A stretch of 7,599 nt of DNA from Acidobacteriaceae bacterium (GTDB lineage Bacteria; Acidobacteriota; Terriglobia; Terriglobales; SbA1), in assembly GCA_003136335.1 (NCBI GenBank), contig PLEA01000217.1:1-7599 (forward strand), given 5' to 3'. Below the pieces are notes generated by a model that had not been told where the DNA came from, searched no databases, and saw nothing but the letters and a program-made list of their open reading frames with translations. The translations under genes and the position numbers were made by a program. Positions 1-5,799 of the stretch are shown here, one piece after another; within the stretch, counting starts at the first letter, position 1; each line of letters starts with the position of its first letter.

Positions 1-33
1 GCCTTCGACACGTCCGCAATTTGCCGTTCCGGC

Positions 34-40
34 AGGAGGT
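34..40 (+). promoter_or_regulatory. Shine-Dalgarno that fixes the asmA-like start
   Basis: AGGAGGT lies 7 nt before the ATG at 48. An in-frame TTG at 21 would put this ribosome site inside the coding region, so the ATG at 48 is the better start. Confidence 0.85.
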
Positions 41-47
41 ACGAATC

Positions 48-1619
48 ATGAAACGCATCCTGAAAATTTTGGCCATCATCGTTGGCGTGCTGATTGTCAT
101 CGCCATCGCGATTCCCTTCTTCATCGACGCGAACACGTTCCGGCCCACTCTGGAGACGGACCTGACGACCGCGCTGGGCCGGCCGGTCAAAGTGGGAAAT
201 CTCTCGCTCTCGCTGTTCTCGGGCAGCGTTTCGGCGGACGACATTTCCATTGCCGACGATCCGGCGTTCAGCAAGTCAGCGTTCGTGCAGGCGAAGTCGC
301 TCAAAGTGGGCGTGGAAATGATGCCGCTCATTTTCTCCAAGCAGCTGAACGTTACCGAACTGACTCTGAACCAGCCGGAGATCAGCCTGGTGCGATCGGA
401 GAACGGCGAGAAATGGAATTTCTCGAGTCTGGGCGGAAACAACAAATCGGCGGCGCAGCCCGCGGCGTCCTCTGGGAATCCGAACCTCTCAGTGGCGAAG
501 TTGAACGTGAATAACGGGCGGCTGACGGTGTCGCGCGCGGGCCCGGAAGAGAAGCCCCACGTCTACGACAAGGTTAATATCGAAGTGACAACCTTCTCCT
601 TCACGTCATCTTTCCCGTTCAAGATGACCGCGCAGCTGCCGGCCGATGGCAGCCTCAAACTTGACGGCAAAGCCGGACCGATCAATGCCGACAATGCGGC
701 CGAGACTCCGCTCGAAGCCAAGGTTACGATCCAAAAGATGAATCTGGCGGCATCGGGATTTATTGATCCTGCAGCCGGGATCTCGGGCATCGCCGACTAC
801 GAGGGAACCGTCACCTCTGACGGCCACCAGGCGAAAACCGAGGGCAAGCTGACAGCCACGAATTTACAGGTCGTGAAGAAGGGATCGCCGGCGGGGAAAC
901 CCGTGCAGGTGACCTACAGCGTCGTGCATGATCTGGCCAAGCAGACGGGCACCATTCCGCAGTGCGAGATCGCCATGGGCAAAGCGGTCGCTCACATGAC
1001 AGGAACCTATGACGCTCACGGCAAAGTCACTTCCATCAATTTGAAAGTGAACGGACAGGGCATGCCGGTCGACGATCTCGAGGCCATCCTACCCGCTGTG
1101 GGCGTGATATTACCTCCGAAGGCAACGCTGAAGGGTGGCACCCTCGCCACGACCATGGCCATCGCCGGTCCGGTTGACAAGTTGGTAACGGTTGGAAACG
1201 TCAAGCTGGAAAACTCCACGCTCGCGAACTTCAACCTCGGCTCGAAGCTCTCCGCCATTTCCGCGCTGTCAGGAAAGAGCACGGGCAACGACACCACGAT
1301 TCAGAATTTCAGCTCCGATGTCCGCGTGGCGCCCGAGGTTTCGAAGGCCGACAATATCAATCTCATCGTGCCGCAGATTGGCGTAGTCACCGGAGGGGGC
1401 ACGGTGAGCCCGGCCAACGAACTCGCCTTCAAAATGAACGCGGCCGTCGGAGGAATGGGGATCCCGTTTGCCGTCTCGGGAACAACGTCCGATCCCAAGT
1501 TTGTTCCGGACGTGAAAGGCATCGCCACCGGACTGCTGAAAGGGCTCGGCCAGGGCAAGGCGAACCAGCAGAATCCCGTGAACAACGTGATGGGATTGTT
1601 CAAGAAGAAGCCGCAGTAA
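48..1619 (+). CDS. AsmA family inner-membrane-anchored envelope protein
   Basis: Encodes 523 residues. Residues about 4-26 form one hydrophobic segment after the basic start MKRILK, consistent with a signal anchor that leaves the rest in the periplasm. It is followed by the AsmA N-terminal pattern (FIDANTFRPTLETDLTTALG, then GRPVKVGNLSLSLFSG, about residues 25-60), in which a new membrane protein leads into short alternating beta-strands. The C-terminal third (VKLENSTLANFNLGSKLSAI and after) matches the AsmA C-terminal region, and the protein ends in a short basic tail (LFKKKPQ). Family knowledge: AsmA-like proteins (AsmA, YhdP, TamB, YdbH) are beta-rich, inner-membrane anchored, and several are implicated in phospholipid transport to the outer membrane. 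Which member this resembles, and its cargo, cannot be told from the sequence. It has a strong Shine-Dalgarno and is closed by its own terminator, so it is the last or only gene of its transcript. Confidence 0.88.
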   Translation: MKRILKILAIIVGVLIVIAIAIPFFIDANTFRPTLETDLTTALGRPVKVGNLSLSLFSGSVSADDISIADDPAFSKSAFVQAKSLKVGVEMMPLIFSKQLNVTELTLNQPEISLVRSENGEKWNFSSLGGNNKSAAQPAASSGNPNLSVAKLNVNNGRLTVSRAGPEEKPHVYDKVNIEVTTFSFTSSFPFKMTAQLPADGSLKLDGKAGPINADNAAETPLEAKVTIQKMNLAASGFIDPAAGISGIADYEGTVTSDGHQAKTEGKLTATNLQVVKKGSPAGKPVQVTYSVVHDLAKQTGTIPQCEIAMGKAVAHMTGTYDAHGKVTSINLKVNGQGMPVDDLEAILPAVGVILPPKATLKGGTLATTMAIAGPVDKLVTVGNVKLENSTLANFNLGSKLSAISALSGKSTGNDTTIQNFSSDVRVAPEVSKADNINLIVPQIGVVTGGGTVSPANELAFKMNAAVGGMGIPFAVSGTTSDPKFVPDVKGIATGLLKGLGQGKANQQNPVNNVMGLFKKKPQ

Positions 1620-1650
1620 GGATTTGGCCGAGGACATCCGTGAACTATTT

Positions 1651-1684
1651 GAGAGCCACGCCCTCCTGGCGTGGCTTTCCTTTT
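1651..1684 (+). terminator. Rho-independent terminator after the AsmA-family gene
   Basis: A perfect 9-bp stem, AGCCACGCC (1654-1662) with GGCGTGGCT (1668-1676), encloses a 5-nt loop. It extends by a G-T wobble and two more pairs to 1651/1679. TTTT follows at 1681-1684. It starts 32 nt after the stop codon and isolates this gene from the regulator downstream. Confidence 0.85.
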
Positions 1685-1700
1685 ACACCTTAAAGCAGTT

Positions 1701-1728
1701 GTAGAGACGTAGCTTGCTACGTCTCTCT
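1701..1728. repeat. Intergenic perfect hairpin, REP-like element
   Basis: AGAGACGTAGC (1703-1713) is the exact reverse complement of GCTACGTCTCT (1716-1726), with only TT between. As RNA the apex is G-CUUG-C, a known stable tetraloop. No T-run follows, and it lies beyond a complete terminator, so it is not needed as one. The GTAG-R-GAC opening resembles the hairpin at 7537-7562. I infer a dispersed intergenic repeat; copy number in the genome cannot be seen here. Confidence 0.6.
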
Positions 1729-1761
1729 CTCGCCAGCACATCGGAAGCCGCAAGCAGAGAT

Positions 1762-1806
1762 GTTGCAGGCAACGTTTCCATATATTTACTAACAGGAACA
1801 ATTGTT
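1762..1806. promoter_or_regulatory. Small inverted repeats upstream of the XRE-cupin gene, possible operators
   Basis: GTTGC-AG-GCAAC (1762-1773) and the 10-bp palindrome AACAATTGTT (1797-1806) lie 14-58 nt before the ATG, with an AT-rich TATATT (1781-1786) between them that could be a -10 element. XRE-type regulators commonly bind dyads of this kind in their own promoter. No convincing -35 element accompanies TATATT. Short palindromes occur by chance, so this is a candidate only. Confidence 0.3.
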
Positions 1807-1819
1807 TTAGCATAGAGAA

Positions 1820-2416
1820 ATGGCAACTGGCATCACGGACACGATTTCCGAAGGCTTGGGACGGTATTCGATTGGCGAAAAACTGCGCTCCATGCGGCTC
1901 CGTAAGAGCATGGGACTGGTGGAATTGGGCAAGCATACGGGCCTCTCGGCGGCCTTGCTGTCGAAGCTGGAAAGAGGAAAGTTGTTTCCCACTCTGCCCA
2001 CACTCTTGCGCATCGCCATGGTGTTTGGGGTCGGTCTGGACTACTTCTTTACCGACGAACGCAAGCGCCGGGTGGTCGGATTGGTCCGCAAGGGAGAGCG
2101 CGTGCGCTTCCCCGAAAGGCCGGGTGCGCCCGATGTTCAGTACTACTTCGAGTGCCTCGATTACCGCGCTACCGAGCGCAAACTGAGCGCCTTTCTGGCG
2201 GATTTTCAAGAGGTTCCGGTGGAAAAACTCAAGCCGCACCAGCACGCGGGGGTCGAGTTTCTCTACGTGATCAAGGGGTCTCTGGCGATCAGAATTGGGA
2301 GTGAAGAATTCGTGCTGGAACCCGAAGACTCGATTTATTTCGACTCCGCGGTGCTGCATAGCTACCGCAGGATCGGCTCGAAAGCGTGTACCGGAGTGAT
2401 CGTCACGGTGCCGTGA
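1820..2416 (+). CDS. XRE-family transcriptional regulator with C-terminal cupin sensor domain
   Basis: Encodes 198 residues. Residues about 17-75 are an XRE/HTH_3 helix-turn-helix (IGEKLRSMRLRKSMGLVELG, then TGLSAALLSKLERGKLFPTL). Residues about 122-196 are a cupin: H140-x-H142-x3-E146-x6-G153 fits cupin motif 1 exactly, and H180 falls where the motif 2 histidine is expected, so all four usual metal ligands are present. Family knowledge: such HTH-cupin proteins bind DNA as dimers and sense a small molecule or metal through the cupin; the ligand is not predictable here. An in-frame TAG at 1808-1810 rules out a longer start, and the next ATG (1892) would cut into the HTH. The Shine-Dalgarno is weak (AGAGAA just before the ATG), suggesting low expression. 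The protein probably autoregulates and may control a neighbour. Confidence 0.9.
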   Translation: MATGITDTISEGLGRYSIGEKLRSMRLRKSMGLVELGKHTGLSAALLSKLERGKLFPTLPTLLRIAMVFGVGLDYFFTDERKRRVVGLVRKGERVRFPERPGAPDVQYYFECLDYRATERKLSAFLADFQEVPVEKLKPHQHAGVEFLYVIKGSLAIRIGSEEFVLEPEDSIYFDSAVLHSYRRIGSKACTGVIVTVP

Positions 2417-2525
2417 GAATCCGGCCCGGAATCCGTTTGGCTTGAGAGAGTTTGAAGCCCGGCGCGACCCCGCAAGAATGAGGCTGCCCATTGCGGGTGG
2501 TACCTTAATTGCTATCTACCCTTCA

Positions 2526-2554
2526 TTGACAAGGCGTGTTGACCATTCCATACT
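2526..2554 (+). promoter_or_regulatory. Sigma70-like promoter for the SBBP gene
   Basis: A perfect TTGACA at 2526-2531 is separated by exactly 17 nt from CATACT at 2549-2554, which matches TATAAT at four of six positions. The predicted start of transcription is near 2561, giving a leader of about 128 nt. Orientation and position fit the gene starting at 2689. Confidence 0.5.
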
Positions 2555-2565
2555 CGCGGCTAAGC

Positions 2566-2579
2566 TGCAAACATTTGCA
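2566..2579. promoter_or_regulatory. Inverted repeat just after the predicted transcription start, possible operator
   Basis: TGCAAA-CA-TTTGCA is a perfect 6-2-6 dyad placed about 5-18 nt downstream of the predicted start, where a bound repressor would block the promoter. It shares TTGCA with the dyad upstream of the XRE-cupin gene (1762-1773), but the match is short. Confidence 0.35.
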
Positions 2580-2676
2580 ACCTTGCTGACTCAGGGCACG
2601 AAGCCCGCGGTTCGAGGATTGGTTTGACCTCAGTCCGAGTCGATTTTCACAGAACGGTGTTTCAGGGTTCCATCAC

Positions 2677-2683
2677 AGGAGGA
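2677..2683 (+). promoter_or_regulatory. Shine-Dalgarno that fixes a GTG start
   Basis: AGGAGGA lies 5 nt before GTG at 2689. The nearest in-frame ATG (2719) is 30 nt further on, inside the signal sequence, with no ribosome site, so the GTG is preferred. Confidence 0.85.
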
Positions 2684-2688
2684 TTCTC

Positions 2689-5493
2689 GTGTCCAAGCCA
2701 TTTGCCTCAAGAAAATTCATGTCTGCTGGTTGGGTCGGCCTCGGCTCGATCGCCGCGGTCGCGATACTAGCCGCCGCCGGAATCGCCGGCTCCGCCAGTC
2801 TGCGCACGCACCGCGGCAACACTGCGGCCAACCCGGTTGCCGCAGCGCAGGCACCGGCCCTGAGCGCGGCACAGCGCGGCCGGGTGCAAGCCAGTCTGGG
2901 CGCTCTTCCTCTCGCCTTTGAGGCCAATCAGGGACAGACCGACCCGCAGGTGAAGTACATGGCGCGAGGCAACGGCTACACGGTCTTCCTCACAGCCAAC
3001 GACACGGTCTTCGCGCTGCAGAGCTCAGAGCAGGCAGCTACGCAGGTGAATGGCAAACCCCATTTCACAGCGCCGTCCAAAACCCGCACCGCTGCTATTC
3101 ACATGCACCTGGTGGACGGAAACGGGCAGCCGCAGATCGCCGCCGGCAGCCAGTTGCCGGGACACAGCAATTACTTTATCGGCAACGATCGCAGTCAGTG
3201 GCATTCGAATGTCGCGCAATACGCGCGCGTGTCCTACCGGGACGTTTATCCCGGAGTAGACATGGCTTTCTACGGCGTGCAGAAGCGGTTGGAGTTCGAT
3301 TTCATCGTCGCTCCCGGCGCCAGCCCCGCCGCGATCCGGCTCGGCGTCACGGGCGCCAACCGCATCGCGACCGATCCTTCCGGCAATCTTATGCTCGCCT
3401 CCTCCGCGGGAAACGTGCTTCTGCACAAGCCAGTCGCTTACCAGCAGAAGGATGGAGCACGCCAGCCAGTCGAGGCCAGTTTTGTCCTGCGCGCCAAGAA
3501 TCAGGTGAGCTTCGAATTAGGCAACTATGATCGCAGCCGCGAACTGGTGATTGATCCCTCGGTAAGCTATGCCACGTATTTGGGCGGCACAAGCGAGGAC
3601 GACGGGAACGCCATCGCCGTTGACGGCAGCGGCAATGCCTACGTAACCGGCCAAACAAAGTCCATGGACTTTCCCACCAAGAACGCTCTTTACGGAACCA
3701 ATAAAGGCGTCTTTGACGCATTTGTGACCGAGCTTTCCCCGACCGGCACCTTGGTTTATTCGACCTACATCGGCGGCACCAGCAACGACAGCGGCAACGC
3801 CATCGCGGTGAATGCGTCCGGCGACGCTTTCGTGGCAGGCGGCACGAATTCTTCCGACTTCCCGACCCACGGCGCATACCAGAGCACTCTTAAAGGAGCC
3901 ACGAATGCTTTCGTGCTCGAACTCAACTCCACTGGATCGACGTTGATGTACAGCACTTTCCTTGGCGGCACTGGAGGCGATGTCGCCCACGGCATCGCTC
4001 TGGATAGCGGCGGAAACGCTTATGTGGTGGGATCCACCACCTCGACCGACTTCCCGGCGCCTAATAACCTCCCGTTTGAGACCGAGGGCGGCTTCCTCAC
4101 CGAGTTGAACTCCTCGGGTAACACTCTGGTCTACTCCACCTACCTAGGCGCGGGCCCCGCCGACTTCGCGGCGGCGGTCGCGGTCGACGCTGCAGGCAAC
4201 GCTTACGTCACCGGCGGCACCGAGAGCCCGACCTTCCACACGACGCCAGCAAACGTGTTCCAGCCTACGTGCGGCAGCGATGGAAACTGCAACAACGGCT
4301 TTTATGACGCGTTTGTGACCGTAGTCATGCCAGGCGGAAGTGGCTTTGTATATTCCACATTCCTGGGCGGCGAACTGAGCGATAAAGGGCTTGGCATTGC
4401 GGTTGACAGCGCGAGCGGCGACGCATACGTAACCGGAGTGACCTCGTCCACGAAGTTTCCCGTCATGTCTCCATTGCAGGCCACCTTCGGGGGCGGCCTT
4501 CTGGACGCGTTTGTAACAGAGTTGAATCCTACAGGTACGAAGTTAATCTACTCCACGTATCTCGGAGGGAGCGGCGATGACACCGGCTTAGCCATTACCG
4601 TGGACAGCAGCCAGAATGCCTACGTAACCGGAGAGACCGCATCGTCGAATTTTCCGGTTGCAAGCCCTACCCAATCCAAAAGCAATGGGCAGAACGATGC
4701 GTTCGTGTCCCAGATCAACGCAGGTGGCTCCGCGCTTGTCTTCTCCACTTATCTAGGCGGATCCCTCAACGAGAACACCGCTACGACCGGCGGCGGTGCG
4801 TCGTTCGCCGGTATTGCCGTCGACAGCGCTGGCTCCAATATCTACGTTACCGGCAGTACGAGTTCGTCTGATTTCCCGACAGTCGCCGCCGAGCAGCCCA
4901 CTACAGGTGGCACCGGCGATGCGTTCGTGGCCAAGTACACGATATCGGGCTTTACGGTAACGAATGGAGCCTTGTCCCCCGCTTCGGGAATCCCCGGAGT
5001 TTCGGCGACGGCCATCATCACCGTGACCTCAACGAAGAACTTCAGCGCGCTCGTCACTCTCGCCTGCTCGGTTGCCCCGGTAGTCCCCAAGGGGCCTACC
5101 TGTGGCCTCAGCCCCAGTTCTGTCACTTCTGCCAACAACACAGTGACTGCGACGCTCAATTTAGCCACCACGGCATCGAGCGCGATGCTCGAGCGCCCGA
5201 CGGGTCGGCGCTCCTCCGGCGTCTTTTACGCGATGCTGCTGCCGATTGGCGGAATCGTGCTGCTGGGCGCAGGATTCGGATCTGCCGGATCACGTCGCAA
5301 AAAGTTGTTCGGCCTCCTGATGCTTGGACTGCTCCTCACCGGGCTGCTTCTAATGCCGGCTTGCAGCAGCAGCAGCGGCGGCGGTGGTGGCAATACCGGC
5401 ACGCCGACTGGCACCTACACCATCACGGTTACGGGTACAAGCGGCTCAGCCATCGCCACCGGCTCACCGGCGCTCTCCCTTACCGTCAATTAG
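2689..5493 (+). CDS. Exported SBBP-repeat beta-propeller protein with interrupted C-terminal Ig-like domain and membrane hairpin
   Basis: Encodes 934 residues, exported. Residues about 13-37 are a signal peptide or signal anchor, followed by an Ala-rich linker. Residues about 70-290 match the DUF7948-type domain that precedes SBBP repeats (LAFEANQGQTDPQVKYMARG; SNYFIGNDRSQW; YPGVDMAFYG; LVIDPSVSYATYLGG). Residues about 294-750 contain seven SBBP repeats. Residues about 755-828 start an Ig-like domain with paired C793 and C805. Then come helix 1 (845-864), a basic loop SRRKK (868-872), helix 2 (873-891), LMPAC (cysteine 892), a Ser4-Gly5 linker, and final Ig-type strands (TYTITVTGTSG) ending LTVN. 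Family knowledge: SBBP proteins are common and numerous in Acidobacteriota, and their roles are mostly unknown; binding or surface functions are inferred. No catalytic motif is visible. It has its own promoter and a strong ribosome site. The hairpin suggests membrane attachment with the propeller outside the cytoplasm. Confidence 0.9.
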   Translation: MSKPFASRKFMSAGWVGLGSIAAVAILAAAGIAGSASLRTHRGNTAANPVAAAQAPALSAAQRGRVQASLGALPLAFEANQGQTDPQVKYMARGNGYTVFLTANDTVFALQSSEQAATQVNGKPHFTAPSKTRTAAIHMHLVDGNGQPQIAAGSQLPGHSNYFIGNDRSQWHSNVAQYARVSYRDVYPGVDMAFYGVQKRLEFDFIVAPGASPAAIRLGVTGANRIATDPSGNLMLASSAGNVLLHKPVAYQQKDGARQPVEASFVLRAKNQVSFELGNYDRSRELVIDPSVSYATYLGGTSEDDGNAIAVDGSGNAYVTGQTKSMDFPTKNALYGTNKGVFDAFVTELSPTGTLVYSTYIGGTSNDSGNAIAVNASGDAFVAGGTNSSDFPTHGAYQSTLKGATNAFVLELNSTGSTLMYSTFLGGTGGDVAHGIALDSGGNAYVVGSTTSTDFPAPNNLPFETEGGFLTELNSSGNTLVYSTYLGAGPADFAAAVAVDAAGNAYVTGGTESPTFHTTPANVFQPTCGSDGNCNNGFYDAFVTVVMPGGSGFVYSTFLGGELSDKGLGIAVDSASGDAYVTGVTSSTKFPVMSPLQATFGGGLLDAFVTELNPTGTKLIYSTYLGGSGDDTGLAITVDSSQNAYVTGETASSNFPVASPTQSKSNGQNDAFVSQINAGGSALVFSTYLGGSLNENTATTGGGASFAGIAVDSAGSNIYVTGSTSSSDFPTVAAEQPTTGGTGDAFVAKYTISGFTVTNGALSPASGIPGVSATAIITVTSTKNFSALVTLACSVAPVVPKGPTCGLSPSSVTSANNTVTATLNLATTASSAMLERPTGRRSSGVFYAMLLPIGGIVLLGAGFGSAGSRRKKLFGLLMLGLLLTGLLLMPACSSSSGGGGGNTGTPTGTYTITVTGTSGSAIATGSPALSLTVN
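3568..4938 (+). repeat. Seven SBBP repeats forming one predicted seven-bladed beta-propeller
   Basis: Each repeat begins with a Y-[SA]-T-[YF]-[LI]-G motif at residues 294, 357, 421, 482, 555, 621 and 685. It continues with an I-A-V-D-x-x-G-N-A-Y-V-T-G core and D-F-P, and usually ends in DAFV-x-E-L. Spacing is 61-73 residues. Blade 4 has lost the DFP (it reads PTFHTTP) and carries an insert with C528 and C534, a possible disulfide. Blade 7 has an 8-10 residue insertion after YLGGS. Seven matches a common propeller blade number, so one closed propeller is likely. Confidence 0.85.
5221..5391 (+). other. Membrane hairpin plus LMPAC and Ser/Gly linker inserted in the Ig-like domain (SBBP protein)
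   Basis: Covers residues 845-901: a first hydrophobic helix starting VFYAML, a basic loop, a second Leu-rich helix, LMPAC, then a linker encoded by an AGC/GGC/GGT trinucleotide run (5365-5391). The Ig-like strands before (to about 5172) and after (from about 5407) look like two parts of one domain. The same order appears in the neighbouring gene at 6577-6741. Confidence 0.7.
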
Positions 5494-5799
5494 CCCACAC
5501 GCAGTTTTAGCCTATGTGGGAAAGCCGCCCCTTCGGCAAGGGGCACCTCTCCCACATGAACACGCGCCAGGCGGGCGTTTCCGCTTTCGTTGCGACAACC
5601 CATGCTCGCGTCCGCATGATGGTAGTATGGAAGATTCCGTGGGAATGTTTCCGATAACTGTGGCGTCGTGGTCCCGCGCAAAACATCTGCGATAAAATGG
5701 GGCGCGGGGTTCCGCATCGTTCCTCAGACCGCGGGGCTGATTTCGCGGCGATGGCGCTGCAAGTTCGGCGGCAGCGCCGGGCAGCCTTTGTGTTGTGCT
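5494..5799. other. Intergenic region between the two Ig-hairpin genes
   Basis: This 306-nt gap contains the bipartite stem-loop at 5514-5557 and little else I can support. No good promoter pair stands out: TTGCGA (5590-5595) has CATGAT (5615-5620) 19 nt away, which is weak. Open frames across it on both strands lack ribosome sites and recognisable sequence. The in-frame extension upstream of 5800, back to a GTG at 5668, reads as non-coding (Arg/Cys/Trp-rich, no signal peptide). Confidence 0.55.
5514..5557. repeat. Bipartite intergenic stem-loop after the SBBP gene
   Basis: The outer stem ATGTGGGA (5514-5521) pairs with TCCCACAT (5550-5557). The inner stem GCCCCTT (5527-5533) pairs with AAGGGGC (5538-5544) around a CGGC loop. 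No T-run follows, so it is not a typical rho-independent terminator, though it may stabilise or end the SBBP transcript from 20 nt past the stop. The layout resembles REP-like repeats. Confidence 0.6.

Larger units (their letters stand above)
2417..2688 (+). other. Intergenic region and probable 5' leader of the SBBP gene
   Basis: This 272-nt gap holds a weak stem-loop, CCCGCAA (2469-2475) with TTGCGGG (2491-2497), with a 15-nt loop and no T-run, so it is at best a poor terminator for the regulator gene. It also holds the promoter candidate at 2526-2554, the inverted repeat at 2566-2579 and the Shine-Dalgarno at 2677-2683. I see no convincing gene: a 61-codon open frame at 2442-2627 has no ribosome site and no recognisable sequence. 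Confidence 0.6.

Noticed and set aside
21..47. Longer start for the AsmA-family gene (TTG at 21)
   Set aside because: The strong Shine-Dalgarno at 34-40 is placed for the ATG at 48, and the extra residues add nothing recognisable.
1301..2491. A 396-codon open frame on the minus strand
   Set aside because: It runs antisense through the end of the AsmA-family gene, its terminator and the whole XRE-cupin gene, whose motifs are intact on the plus strand. Its own translation shows no recognisable domain.
2442..2627. A 61-codon open frame upstream of the SBBP gene
   Set aside because: It has no ribosome site and no recognisable sequence, and it runs through the predicted promoter and dyad.
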